Shown: one piece after another, positions 45,175-54,588 of the stretch
Layout: each line of letters begins with the position of its first letter
Numbering within the stretch: the first letter of the stretch is position 1
Assembly: GCF_028771845.1 (NCBI RefSeq)
Contig: NZ_CP118270.1
Coordinates: forward strand, 3,658,001-3,722,000
DNA: 64,000 bases
Direction of reading: 5' to 3'
From: Paenibacillus marchantiae
GTDB taxonomy: Bacteria; Bacillota; Bacilli; Paenibacillales; Paenibacillaceae
Made by a program: the position numbers and the translations under genes
Notes under the pieces: model-generated
What the model was told of the DNA's origin: nothing
Seen by the model: only the letters and a program-made list of their open reading frames with translations
Databases searched by the model: none

Positions 45175-45957
45175 TTAAGAAGAGCTCCCTATGGTGAGCT
45201 TCCCACCTCTGACCTCTGCTTGAAATGGATAAATACCGTTACGATACGTATGTTGATTATGATTGGATTGAAGCGGGAGATCACTGTTGAATCGCCCCCC
45301 AGTCTGCTTGAAGTCTAACTTGAATCCATCGTTTTCTGCTGGGATTCGCACTTCAACGTTACAACCTGTGGAGCGACTATCCAGAGATTGAAGCATCGTT
45401 GAGGAGTGAATAGTGAGTTGGCTGCCTGTCACTTTGGATTGAATATGGGTGAACTGACCGGATAACTGAACAGGTGAAGAAGTGGATTGCAGTTGCATAT
45501 GTTCTGCATGGAGGTCTGTTGCTGTCACCCGACTGCCCACGGATCGTAGACGGATATGCTGGGCATGGCCAGTTAAGGTGAGCTTGCCGGATGTACAGTC
45601 ACAATCCCATTGTTCCGAAGAAACGTTATCTACAAGAAAGTGGGAACCAACTCCGTTGATCGATAACCTTTTCAAGACCGCAGGCGGCAGTACAATGTGG
45701 AGCGATGTGCGGTGAAAGTTAATGCCCAGCGGAAAAGCTTGTTTTCGTCCATCGATCAGATGTAATAAACCGTGGCTGACGTTAGCTTCAAAACATCGAG
45801 TTCTTGGAAAACGAGCGGAGCCCCATTGAGTAACACGAATAACCGCTTCTGTACCTTGGCTGATATGCACTTCGCCTTGCATCCATTCCAGAGAAAGGGC
45901 GAGAAGGGGTTCTTCGGACAACCATTCTTTGCAAATCATATGTCTATTAGGTTTCAA
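45175..45957 (-). CDS. DUF4097-like beta-repeat protein
   Basis: This 260-residue protein is rich in short beta strands. Repeating patterns such as LSINGVGSHFLVDNV, LTLTGHAQHIRLRSV and IQSKVTGSQLTIHS are typical of DUF4097/adhesin-like beta-solenoid proteins often found beside envelope-stress regulators. No signal peptide or membrane helix is seen. The TTG start at 45957 follows GAGGGAT, five bases after the tetR stop, so it is cotranscribed with tetR. The role is unknown. Confidence 0.72.
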   Translation of the reverse strand: MKPNRHMICKEWLSEEPLLALSLEWMQGEVHISQGTEAVIRVTQWGSARFPRTRCFEANVSHGLLHLIDGRKQAFPLGINFHRTSLHIVLPPAVLKRLSINGVGSHFLVDNVSSEQWDCDCTSGKLTLTGHAQHIRLRSVGSRVTATDLHAEHMQLQSTSSPVQLSGQFTHIQSKVTGSQLTIHSSTMLQSLDSRSTGCNVEVRIPAENDGFKLDFKQTGGRFNSDLPLQSNHNQHTYRNGIYPFQAEVRGGKLTIGSSS

Positions 45958-45962
45958 AATGG

Positions 45963-46646
45963 TTATCCCTCATTTCTGTCATCCTCTTCATCCAGAATAG
46001 GATAAGCGCCCATCGTAGCATGTTGGTCTAGAATACGTTCAATTAGCGATTCACTCACAATATCGGCACCAAGCATGTTCATCAACCGCTGTAAAAAATA
46101 AAGACGTTGCTTCGTTTCGGTCGAATTGCGGTCAAACAGTGTTGGATTAATCCATATATTGACCAGCATCATGAATACTTCTGCACAAGCTTCGGGATCT
46201 TCGGTATGGATAGATCCATCTGTAATGCCTTCACGCAAAATCGCTGCAATCACCGGTGCATCGATTCGCACGGCTTGTTGAATCCCTCGTACAATGAACA
46301 CTGGATTTTTGATCTGGGCTCGAAGTACGCGATCCAAGGAATGAGCCTGTTGATCAGAGACGACATGCTCCAAAATCTGAACTAACTTGTCTCGTGCTGG
46401 GGTGGTCGTTGTATTTGTAACTAAGTGATCCAGCATTTGAGCCGTATAGTTGAACTGTTGCTCCATGACCGCCTCCAGTATTTCCTCTTTGGATCTAAAG
46501 TGATGATACACAGCTCCCTTGGACATGCCTAGGGTAACAATGATGTCCTGGATACTCGTCTTTTCAAATCCTTTATCTGTGAACAACTGCGCAGCGACGT
46601 TCAGAATCTGCTGTACCGTCTGCTCAGGGTGCTTGTTTCTGGCCAT
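45963..46646 (-). CDS. TetR-family transcriptional regulator
   Basis: This 227-residue repressor has an N-terminal TetR helix-turn-helix (about 10-55: ILNVAAQLFTDKGFEKTSIQDI, then GMSKGAVYHHFRSKEEIL) and a helical ligand-binding domain. ATG 46646 sits behind AAGGAGG. A palindrome just after its -10 element suggests autorepression. It heads an operon with the DUF4097-like gene and the small membrane protein. The nearby ABC exporter pair could be a second target, but no matching operator was recognised there. Confidence 0.9.
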   Translation of the reverse strand: MARNKHPEQTVQQILNVAAQLFTDKGFEKTSIQDIIVTLGMSKGAVYHHFRSKEEILEAVMEQQFNYTAQMLDHLVTNTTTTPARDKLVQILEHVVSDQQAHSLDRVLRAQIKNPVFIVRGIQQAVRIDAPVIAAILREGITDGSIHTEDPEACAEVFMMLVNIWINPTLFDRNSTETKQRLYFLQRLMNMLGADIVSESLIERILDQHATMGAYPILDEEDDRNEG

Positions 46647-46667
46647 AATAACCTCCTTATATTTTAG

Positions 46668-46684
46668 ATACCGACCGTTGGTAT
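46668..46684. promoter_or_regulatory. Operator palindrome of the tetR gene
   Basis: ATACCGACCGTTGGTAT is an imperfect 17-base palindrome (ATACC/GGTAT arms, ACCG-type core). It lies immediately downstream of the tetR -10 element, a typical TetR autorepression site. Confidence 0.75.
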
Positions 46685-46686
46685 GT

Positions 46687-46715
46687 ATAATACAGAGAGA
46701 TGTTTCCATTGTCAA
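46687..46715 (-). promoter_or_regulatory. tetR promoter
   Basis: On the minus strand, TTGACA (46715-46710), a 17-base spacer and TATTAT (46692-46687) form a near-consensus sigma-A promoter. Confidence 0.85.
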
Positions 46716-46884
46716 TAAGAGGAAATCAGAAGGAGTGAATACACGAAGGAAGTTTATATCGATCAAATCTTGAGTTTATTGAGAAAAGGTAAGATCAAGA
46801 AAAGATAAATAAGCGCGGAGAAAAGTAAAGTGGGACCAGAGTAAAGTAGATTGAGCAACCAACCTTGTTTCGGATTTTGCGTCA

Positions 46885-46939
46885 TGGACAAAATAAAACC
46901 GATCTGCCGCAGACCAAGAGGTCCGCGGGCATATCGGTT
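46885..46939 (-). terminator. Terminator of the ABC exporter operon
   Basis: Reading the minus strand, AACCGAT..CGCGGACC pairs with GGTCTGCG..ATCGGTT around TCTT, followed by TTATTTTG. Confidence 0.82.
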
Positions 46940-46976
46940 GGTTGTTGAAGTGTATTTACATTTATTCCTGTTTTAC

Positions 46977-49067
46977 TTACACGCTGCCTCCAGCAAAGGA
47001 AGAAGTGGTTCGAATGGCCTCGCCCAGTGGGTTGTTTCCATTCGTATCCGGTGCTGCTTGAGCACCTTGCTGTAACTGATACATCTGATAATAGCGACCT
47101 TTAAGTTCCATCAATTCATCATGAGCACCTTGTTCAACGATCCGTCCGCGATGCAGAACCAGAATCTGGTCTGCTGAACGAATGGTGGACAGACGGTGGG
47201 CAATGATGAAAGTGGTCCGTCCTTTTTTGAGGACTTCGAGTGCATTTTGAATCAATGCTTCCGTTTCCGTATCAATGTTCGCTGTAGCTTCATCGAGAAT
47301 CAGGATGGCTGGATCGAATGCCAGTGCACGAGCGAAGGAGATCAATTGCCGTTGTCCGGCAGATAATGTGCTTCCTTTTTCGATAACCGGCTCGTCGAAT
47401 CCTTGCGGTAGATGGGCGAGAATTCGCTCAGCACCTACATCGCGCAGCGCCTGTTCAATCTGTGCACGAGTAATCTGCTCATCCCCGAGACTGACATTGG
47501 AAGCAACGGTACCCGTGAATAGGTACGGATCTTGCAGTACAATGCCCATATGTTCGCGAATCCACTGTTTAGGCAGATCCTTCACGTTCTGACCATCAAT
47601 CGTGATCTTGCCCTTCTGTGGATCATAGAACCGGAACAGCAGGTTGATGATCGAGCTTTTACCGGAACCGGTATGGCCCACTAGGGCGACCGTTTGACCT
47701 TGTGATGCTTTGAACGAGATGTTATTCAGCACATAATCTTTTTTATAAGCAAAGGATACATCGTCAAACACGACATTTCCTTTGTATCTCGGCATTGAGC
47801 CATCGGTTACCGGTTCACCTTTCTCATCCATCAGTTCAAATACACGTCCGGCCGATACCATAGAGGAGTCCAGGTTCGCGAGTTGGTTCACCATACCTGT
47901 AATTGGCTGGAACAAACGTCCGAGAACGTCAACGAATGCATACAGCACACCCAGTGAGATGATACTCGTACCGTCCAGCACACTGGAACCGAAGTACCAC
48001 AGAACAACTGCAAAAGCGATATTCCGCAGGACGTTAACCAGGTTGTGTGAGGTGAAAGCGTTCAGGTTAAGCATTTTATTCTGGTGTTTCATATAATCAT
48101 CATTCAGATCCTCGAACTCCTGCTTGGTCTGTTTCTGATGACGGAATACCCGGATAATGGACATCCCTTGAATGGACTCGTTAATAATCGCATTAATCTC
48201 GCTCAGACGTGAACGAATAATCGTATTGTAACGAGTGGCGATTTTACGATAAAGCACAATCCACAGAACCAGCATCGGCACAACGAACAGCGAGATCAAT
48301 CCGAGGCGGAAATCCAGCAGGAAAAGCGCAATGTACACTCCAGTAATCGTAATGATGCCTGAGAAAAAGTTCGAAAGAACCGCAACGAACAGATCCTTGA
48401 CGGCTTCGGTATCGTTGGTAACCCGAGAGACCACTTTACCTGCGGGCAGGTTATCGAAAAAGTGTACCGGCAATCGCTGGATATGTGCATACACATCGTT
48501 ACGAAGTCTTTGGATGACTTTGTTGGCAGATGATTGCAGCCAGTATGTTTTACCAAACTCCATAATGACTGAGATAACAAGGAAGATCATGTAATACACA
48601 ATCAGTTGATAGATGCTTGGCATTTCCGGTTTGTAAAAGGCAAAGAGTTCACCAGCGGATAAAGGCACCGCCGCATATTGACCCGTCACTTCGCCTGCGC
48701 GTGTAACTGTCAGTGTTCCGTCAGCGTAGGTTCGATCTCCATCGGGGGCACTTACGGATTCATTCACAAAATAAAAACTTCTACCGGCTTGCAGTACGCG
48801 TACCTCGGTACCTTTCGTTTCATCCGGTTCAAACCGGCCTTCACGTTTGTAGTTCTTTCCATTGTAGACCGCCGCTTCGCTTGAAGCTGTAGTCTCATAG
48901 AAAGGTTGCTCAATAGCGAGCAAATGATTATCGATCATGGACTTGGCGATGAAAGGGCCGGCAAGTTCAGCCGCAACTCCAATCGTAAGCATAATTAAAG
49001 CGGCAATAAACGTACCTTTGGCTTTTAGGGCGTATTGAAGCAGCCGTTTGCCTGTATTAGACTTCAA
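46977..49067 (-). CDS. bmrD: ABC multidrug exporter subunit (BmrD/YheH-like)
   Basis: This 696-residue half-transporter has six membrane helices followed by an ATPase. Walker A is GHTGSGKS (464-471), and Walker B ILILDEATANID keeps the catalytic Glu. An insertion of about 100 residues (52-150) between helices 1 and 2 is predicted to be extracellular. The start is TTG 49067 behind GTAGGAGGTC, which overlaps the stop of the upstream partner. Together they form a heterodimeric drug exporter like B. subtilis BmrCD. Confidence 0.9.
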   Translation of the reverse strand: MKSNTGKRLLQYALKAKGTFIAALIMLTIGVAAELAGPFIAKSMIDNHLLAIEQPFYETTASSEAAVYNGKNYKREGRFEPDETKGTEVRVLQAGRSFYFVNESVSAPDGDRTYADGTLTVTRAGEVTGQYAAVPLSAGELFAFYKPEMPSIYQLIVYYMIFLVISVIMEFGKTYWLQSSANKVIQRLRNDVYAHIQRLPVHFFDNLPAGKVVSRVTNDTEAVKDLFVAVLSNFFSGIITITGVYIALFLLDFRLGLISLFVVPMLVLWIVLYRKIATRYNTIIRSRLSEINAIINESIQGMSIIRVFRHQKQTKQEFEDLNDDYMKHQNKMLNLNAFTSHNLVNVLRNIAFAVVLWYFGSSVLDGTSIISLGVLYAFVDVLGRLFQPITGMVNQLANLDSSMVSAGRVFELMDEKGEPVTDGSMPRYKGNVVFDDVSFAYKKDYVLNNISFKASQGQTVALVGHTGSGKSSIINLLFRFYDPQKGKITIDGQNVKDLPKQWIREHMGIVLQDPYLFTGTVASNVSLGDEQITRAQIEQALRDVGAERILAHLPQGFDEPVIEKGSTLSAGQRQLISFARALAFDPAILILDEATANIDTETEALIQNALEVLKKGRTTFIIAHRLSTIRSADQILVLHRGRIVEQGAHDELMELKGRYYQMYQLQQGAQAAPDTNGNNPLGEAIRTTSSFAGGSV

Positions 49068-49079
49068 AGCGTTGACCTC

Positions 49080-50825
49080 CTACGTGGACAAATTAGACTC
49101 CACCTGCTGCCGTTCATACTGTTCACGGTACCAGCCGTTCATAGCAAGCAGTTCCTGATGGGTTCCTTCTTCCGTTATTTTCCCTTGCTCCAGTACGATG
49201 ATTCGGTCAGCGTGTTCAATAGCGGACAGGCGGTGAGTCGAGATCAGCGTTGTTTTGCTCGAGCGTTTATTGCGTATATTTTCAATAATTTTAGCTTCAG
49301 TTCGTGCATCGACGGCAGATAGAGCATCGTCCAAAATCAAAATGTCTGGATCGGCGATAAAGGCACGCGCCAGCGATACACGCTGTTTCTGTCCACCGGA
49401 CAGCGCAATTCCTTTTTCACCAACGAGTGTGTCCAGACCATCGGATAAAGTGCCCAGATCTCCGTCAAAGGCTGCGGTGCGAATCGCTTCCATAATCACA
49501 TTATCATCAGCACCCGGCTTGCCGAATTGAATGTTCTGACGGACTGATTTGGAGAACAGCACCTGTTCTTGAGGAACATATCCAATCCAGCTGTGCAGGT
49601 CATCTTTGGCGATATCCTGAATCGGATGACCGGAGATGCTTAACTTACCAGATCCAGCCGGGTATTCATGAAGCAATTGTTTGAGCAAGGTGGACTTGCC
49701 GCTACCTGTACGTCCCACGATCCCCAGTGTCTGCCCACGTCGAAGTGAAAAGCTGACATGACTGAGATTATCGATGGTAGAACTAGGATAACGGAAGGTA
49801 ACATCCTGCATAGCGATCTCTTCCGGATTAGTAATATGAGCAGGTTGCTCAACATCTTTCACGGCAGGTTCTACAGATAGCGTCTCGTTAACCCGATCGA
49901 GTGAGGCACTACCACGCTGCATCAGGTTAATCAATTCGCCAATAGCGAACATTGGCCAGATCATCATCCCCAGGTACATATTGAACGATACGAGATCCCC
50001 TAGGGTAATTTCATTATGAAAAACAAGATAAATGCCGTAGGCAAGTGCAATCACATAACTGAGTCCAACACATAACCGGATGGTAGGTTCGAACAGTGCA
50101 TCCATCTTGGCAACGGCCAGATTTTTGCGGTATACATCTTCGGTGACATCAGCGAACCTTTTCTCATCCAGACGTTCCTGAACATAGGCACGCACGACTC
50201 GAATGCCGGCAATAGACTCAAGCACCTGATCGTTCATATCCCCGAATGCATCCTGTGCCAATGTGTATCGTTGATGGACGGCTTTACCATAGATCATCAT
50301 GGCGATGGCGATAAAAGGCAGAGGCAGAATTGCGGCTAGGGTCAGTTTCCAGCTAACTAGAAAACCCATGGCGAATAATACGGTTGCCAGAAAAGCAGTG
50401 GAGTCGGTTAACGTCAGCATACCGAAGCCTGCTGTGGTAGCAATGGAACGAAGATCATTTGTGGCACGCGCCATCAGATCGCCGGTTCTGTTTTTCTCAA
50501 AAAAGGGCGGGGTCATTCGCAGCAAATGGTCCATAAAGCGTGACCGCAGCAAGCGTTCAACCAGATTGGCACCGCCAAACAGTTTGTGCATCCATATGTA
50601 CGTTGTCAGATAAATAATGATGACCGATCCTAGAATAAGTAAAATGTAACGTGTAAGTGAGGCGCCGGTGATGGAACCGCGTACAATCTCGTCAATGGCA
50701 TTGCCCAGAAGACGAGGTGGCAGCAGTTCGATGATGCCCACCATAATAAGCAAGGTGACACCAATGAGGTATCGTTTGCGCTCCAGCCGGAAAAACCAGG
50801 CTAGATTTTTAAGTACAGAGAACAA
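49080..50825 (-). CDS. bmrC: ABC multidrug exporter subunit (BmrC/YheI-like)
   Basis: This 581-residue half-transporter has six membrane helices (from about 20 to 300) and an ATPase with Walker A GRTGSGKST (371-379) and signature LSGGQKQR. In Walker B the residue after Asp499 is Asp500 rather than the catalytic Glu (ILILDDALSAVD). This is the degenerate site known for BmrC-type subunits of asymmetric exporters. The start is TTG 50825 after GGAAGGGAT. A promoter, leader ORF and terminator lie upstream on the same strand. The bmrD-like gene is 12 bases downstream. Confidence 0.9.
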   Translation of the reverse strand: MFSVLKNLAWFFRLERKRYLIGVTLLIMVGIIELLPPRLLGNAIDEIVRGSITGASLTRYILLILGSVIIIYLTTYIWMHKLFGGANLVERLLRSRFMDHLLRMTPPFFEKNRTGDLMARATNDLRSIATTAGFGMLTLTDSTAFLATVLFAMGFLVSWKLTLAAILPLPFIAIAMMIYGKAVHQRYTLAQDAFGDMNDQVLESIAGIRVVRAYVQERLDEKRFADVTEDVYRKNLAVAKMDALFEPTIRLCVGLSYVIALAYGIYLVFHNEITLGDLVSFNMYLGMMIWPMFAIGELINLMQRGSASLDRVNETLSVEPAVKDVEQPAHITNPEEIAMQDVTFRYPSSTIDNLSHVSFSLRRGQTLGIVGRTGSGKSTLLKQLLHEYPAGSGKLSISGHPIQDIAKDDLHSWIGYVPQEQVLFSKSVRQNIQFGKPGADDNVIMEAIRTAAFDGDLGTLSDGLDTLVGEKGIALSGGQKQRVSLARAFIADPDILILDDALSAVDARTEAKIIENIRNKRSSKTTLISTHRLSAIEHADRIIVLEQGKITEEGTHQELLAMNGWYREQYERQQVESNLST

Positions 50826-50889
50826 GTGGTATCCCTTCCTTTCAAGTTCGTGAAATGCATGTTCCGTTCATGTTTAGCCATTTGAGCCC

Positions 50890-50926
50890 ACAAAAAAAGA
50901 CATACCGCACGCAGGCGGTATGTCTT
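50890..50926 (-). terminator. Terminator in the bmrC leader (probable attenuator)
   Basis: On the minus strand, AAGACATACCGC pairs with GCGGTATGTCTT around a short loop, followed by seven T residues. It lies 65 bases ahead of the bmrC start and downstream of its promoter, so most transcripts should stop here unless it is prevented. Confidence 0.85.
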
Positions 50927-51039
50927 GGGTATCATTCATACGGCAGCATGGCTCCGAGAGCAGAGCCACCACCGTAGATAAAGTTCGATTGTGAGAGTAC
51001 AAAACAGCAAACCTGATTAGAGGCTTCTGTGATGCGGTC

Positions 51040-51120
51040 TTATGAACGGAATAACGATTTCATGGGTGCTCCGGTATTTAGTTGTATGCTGAATTGATGT
51101 AGATCGTCATTGTTAAACAC
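51040..51120 (-). CDS. Putative leader peptide of the bmrCD-like operon
   Basis: The minus strand encodes 26 codons from GTG 51120 to TAA 51040 (starting VFNNDDLHQFS, ending MKSLFRS). A good ribosome site, AAAGGGTGG, lies ahead of the start. It sits between the promoter (51176-51205) and the terminator (50890-50926). In B. subtilis, translation of the bmrB leader controls the terminator ahead of bmrCD. The same layout here suggests ribosome-mediated attenuation by translation-blocking antibiotics. The peptide sequence itself is not recognised. Confidence 0.5.
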   Translation of the reverse strand: MFNNDDLHQFSIQLNTGAPMKSLFRS

Positions 51121-51175
51121 CGTAACCACCCTTTCTTTTTTGGTAATAAATTGCATGTAGATCTCGTATGTTTGC

Positions 51176-51205
51176 ATCTTAACACCGACTTTTACAATCT
51201 GTCAA
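51176..51205 (-). promoter_or_regulatory. Promoter of the bmrCD-like operon
   Basis: On the minus strand, TTGACA (51205-51200), 18 bases and TAAGAT (51181-51176) lie about 350 bases before bmrC. Confidence 0.75.
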
Positions 51206-51356
51206 ACGTTTTTCCAAAACAGAAGATGCTGCGCATTATGATGGAATTATGACAAGTGAATGAACTTTTTTTGCGTATTTGGGGTGGATGAGGTTTGTAA
51301 TCAGGCCATTGTAGCGATATGATGGAACATATATATAGAGAAGGAGCTGACACCAA

Positions 51357-51653
51357 ATGAGTACCATACATGTATCTGACCGCGCTGCTCGCTGGTATAA
51401 GGAAGAACTGAATTTGAACGAAGGAGACAGCATTCGCTTCTTCGCCCGTTATAGCTCCGGCGGAGGTCTTCATCCAGGCTTCTCCCTCGGAATCGCCGTG
51501 GAGGAACCGAGACATCCTGCTGATCAAACGAAGGTATCGGGTATCCAATTTTTTATGGAAGATCATGATTACTGGTATCTGAAGGGTCATCAACTACATG
51601 TAGATGTCGTTGAAGAAGGACAGGATATCGAATATCGCTACACCGAGATTTAA
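51357..51653 (+). CDS. HesB/YneR-like protein
   Basis: This 98-residue protein shows the HesB/IscA-like fold of the YneR family (MSTIHVSDRAARWYKEEL, FFARYSSGGGLHPGFSLGI). It contains no cysteine, so it cannot bind iron-sulfur clusters like IscA. The function is unknown. The start is ATG 51357 after GAAGGAG. It lies 71 bases ahead of the Nudix gene in the same direction. Confidence 0.82.
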   Translation: MSTIHVSDRAARWYKEELNLNEGDSIRFFARYSSGGGLHPGFSLGIAVEEPRHPADQTKVSGIQFFMEDHDYWYLKGHQLHVDVVEEGQDIEYRYTEI

Positions 51654-51724
51654 CGTAATATCTCTGCGTATAAAGAATGGCTCATCACCGGTCGCACCGA
51701 TTTTCGAACAGGAGGAGATACGAC

Positions 51725-52174
51725 ATGAATCCGCCAGCCCGAGATTTGGCCCAGTATATCGCGAATCGCTCTCATATTGTTGTTAAGGCGGCGGTTCGGG
51801 CCGAGAATGAACAAGGTGAATTATTGCTGATCCAGCATGCTGAACACGGACATTGGCGTATTCCTGCGGGACAGATGCGCCCGGGAGAAGCCATTGAGGA
51901 CACCGCGCACAGGGAACTGTGGGAAGAGACGGGGTGGACCACCAATCATATGACACTTGAAGGTTTGCATTCCGGTCCGAATCTGAGACATTTGCATGCC
52001 AGTGGGGATGAAGAATATTTTGTCATTGCCATGTTCAGGGCACAAATTGTTCAGGATTCGCTCGTAGAATCCCGAGTAAATAGCGAAGCAGGGCTGAAGT
52101 TTTTTGATCTCAAATCATTGCCCAGGCTGAATGATCTTAGCCGCTTACTGCTCAGGTTTTCCGAAATAGAATAA
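51725..52174 (+). CDS. Nudix (MutT-like) hydrolase
   Basis: This 149-residue protein has a complete Nudix box (GQMRPGEAIEDTAHRELWEE, then TGW). The fold hydrolyses nucleoside diphosphates linked to other groups. The substrate is not evident. ATG 51725 sits behind AGGAGGAG; an in-frame start at 51677 lacks a site. It ends at a strong bidirectional terminator. Confidence 0.88.
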   Translation: MNPPARDLAQYIANRSHIVVKAAVRAENEQGELLLIQHAEHGHWRIPAGQMRPGEAIEDTAHRELWEETGWTTNHMTLEGLHSGPNLRHLHASGDEEYFVIAMFRAQIVQDSLVESRVNSEAGLKFFDLKSLPRLNDLSRLLLRFSEIE

Positions 52175-52178
52175 ACAC

Positions 52179-52222
52179 AACAAAGAAGACGCCTTTCCTG
52201 AAGGGAAGGCGTCTTCTTTGTT
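52179..52222. terminator. Bidirectional terminator
   Basis: A stem of about 20 bases (AACAAAGAAGACGCCTTTCC with its complement at 52203-52222, one G-U pair) closes around TGAA. A/T-rich ends serve both the Nudix gene and the converging minus-strand gene. Confidence 0.92.
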
Positions 52223-52299
52223 GTGGCAATCAGTAATCTATGGCCTAATATCCATGATTACGATGATCATTCTTGTGAAACAGCAGGCCCCGGTCCTAA

Positions 52300-52815
52300 C
52301 TAGACTTGATCAAGCGGTTCTTCATCATCCATCGCAAAATCAAAGTCGTCAATATCAAAGACCTGCACAAGAGATGCCGATTCAATAATACGTGCGATCA
52401 ATTCGACCTGATCGGTAAGTATGGGGGTATCCAAACGCTGTGAAGTGAGAAGCAGTTCAGTCTCAATGGGATCAAAATATTCACCATATTGTGCGGTATC
52501 AACCGCATTAATGATGGCGATGGAGACCTGATCACCAAACAGAATGGACGGACTCTTAGCCCAGGGAATAGCCAGGGCGCGCTCTATTTTTTTCTTATTC
52601 AACGGTTCTTCAAAATAAGAAATCATTTCGTTAATCTTGGATTTCACATGCTGGTCATCCGCCGGATTATCCATCAAAGGGTCAGGGCTGGTCTGAAATT
52701 CATATAACTCAAGGATGGTGGTGTAAGGAACAATATATTCAACAGGCGCCGGCGGCGCGAGTAATTGACCGTAAATAGCCACCATCACGGCTTCTGTTAC
52801 AAACTGACGTGACAT
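52300..52815 (-). CDS. Conserved hypothetical protein
   Basis: A 171-residue acidic cytosolic protein, not recognised. It is mostly helical with an Asp/Glu-rich C-terminus (FDIDDFDFAMDDEEPLDQV). A ribosome site AGGAGG lies upstream of ATG 52815 on the minus strand, and the gene faces the terminator at 52179-52222, so it looks real. No domain or motif suggests an activity. Confidence 0.72.
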   Translation of the reverse strand: MSRQFVTEAVMVAIYGQLLAPPAPVEYIVPYTTILELYEFQTSPDPLMDNPADDQHVKSKINEMISYFEEPLNKKKIERALAIPWAKSPSILFGDQVSIAIINAVDTAQYGEYFDPIETELLLTSQRLDTPILTDQVELIARIIESASLVQVFDIDDFDFAMDDEEPLDQV

Positions 52816-53000
52816 GGTTCCTGAATCCTCCTGCGGCCATTAATAGTTGCGAGGTGAATCAATTTTCTTTTTGTATGAAGGATCATCAAATTGATTTCTC
52901 TGCTATGGACTTGAGTGCTTGAATTGCATGAATAGAAGTATATCATACAACGATGGGAAAAACAGCCAGTCAGCAGAAGGATGTCAAGTCCCAACTTTGA

Positions 53001-53453
53001 TCATGATTTTCCGAGCAGTAAGGATAAAATTCCTGCTGCAATCAGGGGACCGACCGGTACACCCTTGAACAAGGCAACCCCAAGCACCGTACCAATAAGC
53101 AGCCCGGCAACGACGGTAGGCTGTGTACTCATCAGCGTAGCTCCTCGTCCGCCCAGATGAGCGACAAGTAATCCTACACCGATGGCGAGCAGCGACTTCC
53201 AGTGCAGAAAAGACTCTCCAATCGTCTGCAAACTGATCTTGCCGCTGGCGAGAGGTGCCATAACACCAATGGTCAGGATGATGATACCGATCGTAAGTCC
53301 ATACTTTTCCAGCCACGGAAAAGCCTGATTAAGGTTCAGCACCCGCAGCAACAACAGAAATACCATGGCTACGGTTACGGGTGTATTACTGCTGATAATA
53401 CCTAGCGCGGCAAACACGAGCAACAGCAGTGAGGTCATATCCATCGATTTCAT
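53001..53453 (-). CDS. DUF441 family membrane protein
   Basis: This 150-residue protein has four to five membrane helices and the family pattern [44 protein letters not shown] and [17 protein letters not shown]. The function is unknown. ATG 53453 overlaps the ypdA stop (ATGA); ATG 53444 would fit the AAGGGG site better. Translational coupling to ypdA is likely. Confidence 0.87.
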   Translation of the reverse strand: MKSMDMTSLLLLVFAALGIISSNTPVTVAMVFLLLLRVLNLNQAFPWLEKYGLTIGIIILTIGVMAPLASGKISLQTIGESFLHWKSLLAIGVGLLVAHLGGRGATLMSTQPTVVAGLLIGTVLGVALFKGVPVGPLIAAGILSLLLGKS

Positions 53454-54448
53454 TCCCCTTCGGTCTGCCCGCGATGACGACCTACAATATGTTCTGCAAT
53501 ATATCTTCCATGCCAGCGTCCGGATTCAATAAACACTTCATTGGCATTGCGGCCTGATGCAATTACTCCACCAACGTATATGCCTGGTACGCTGCTCTCC
53601 ATTGTCTGTGGGTCATATACGGGTTTATCCATATCCTCAGACATCTCCACACCTACGGAAGAAAGCAACTTGCGGTCAGGGCGGAATCCGGTCAAGGCCA
53701 ACACAAAGTCGTTGTCGAGTTCACTTGTGGATCCATCAGAATGCAGCAAACGAATGGAATCGTCCAAAATTTCATTTACACGTGAGCCAAGGTGCAGTGA
53801 GATTTTTCCTTTTTGCACCATGCTTTCGAACAATGGACGAACCCAGGGTTTAATATGTTCCGAAACACCGCTCCCACGATAAACCATGTCAATATGTGCA
53901 CCGACACGAACCAGTTCCATGGCAGCATCGACAGCTGAATTACTGCCTCCAATAATGGCGACACGTGTACGTGTGTAAGGATGAGCTTCACGGAAATAAT
54001 GAGTGACTTTATCTTTGTCTTCTCCGGGAATGCCAAGATAGTTAGGATGGTCAAAATAACCTGTAGCAACAACGACATTTCGTCCTTCATGAACGATTGT
54101 CTGCCCACGCCGATTGACCGTATGTATCTCGAACGTGCCATCGTCTTTGCGTTTGATTTCTTGGGCTTCCTCATAGTTATGAACACGCAGGCCGAAATGT
54201 TCGGCTACCTTGCGATAATAGGCGAGTGCCTCGTAACGAAATGGTTTGTCGTTCGGTGTGCTGAACGGAACATTCCCGATCTCAAGCAATTCCGCTGTAC
54301 TGAAAAACTGCATATGGGTTGGATACAGATAAATAGATTGGACGATATTGTACTTCTCAACAATTACAGCGGACAGTCCCAGCCGCTCGCATTCAATGGC
54401 AGCAGATAGACCGCATGGGCCTCCGCCGATAATAATGACATCTTCCAT
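53450..54448 (-). CDS. ypdA: YpdA-type bacillithiol disulfide reductase
   Basis: This 332-residue FAD/NADPH flavoprotein is expected to reduce oxidised bacillithiol. The FAD loop [10 protein letters not shown] is at the N-terminus, [19 protein letters not shown] follows, and the NADPH loop is [10 protein letters not shown]. The C-terminus has [15 protein letters not shown]. The CxxC redox pair of thioredoxin reductase is absent, which fits YpdA. ATG 54448 sits behind AAGGAGG. The divergent ArsR-type gene shares the upstream region. A DUF441 gene overlaps downstream. Confidence 0.9.
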   Translation of the reverse strand: MEDVIIIGGGPCGLSAAIECERLGLSAVIVEKYNIVQSIYLYPTHMQFFSTAELLEIGNVPFSTPNDKPFRYEALAYYRKVAEHFGLRVHNYEEAQEIKRKDDGTFEIHTVNRRGQTIVHEGRNVVVATGYFDHPNYLGIPGEDKDKVTHYFREAHPYTRTRVAIIGGSNSAVDAAMELVRVGAHIDMVYRGSGVSEHIKPWVRPLFESMVQKGKISLHLGSRVNEILDDSIRLLHSDGSTSELDNDFVLALTGFRPDRKLLSSVGVEMSEDMDKPVYDPQTMESSVPGIYVGGVIASGRNANEVFIESGRWHGRYIAEHIVGRHRGQTEGE

Positions 54449-54555
54449 GTTCTTAATCCTCCTTATTTCAAGCACTATAATCCTACCGTAAATATGGGTT
54501 TAATGCCAGTTCAAGAAGGATACGGACGTAAAGAATTGATCTTGATCCTGGGGAA

Positions 54556-54584
54556 TTGACTTAGAAGAGGAAAAAGACTAGTAT
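54556..54584 (+). promoter_or_regulatory. Promoter of the ArsR/DUF2087 gene
   Basis: TTGACT (54556-54561), a 17-base spacer and TAGTAT (54579-54584). Confidence 0.72.
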
Positions 54585-54588
54585 CAAA

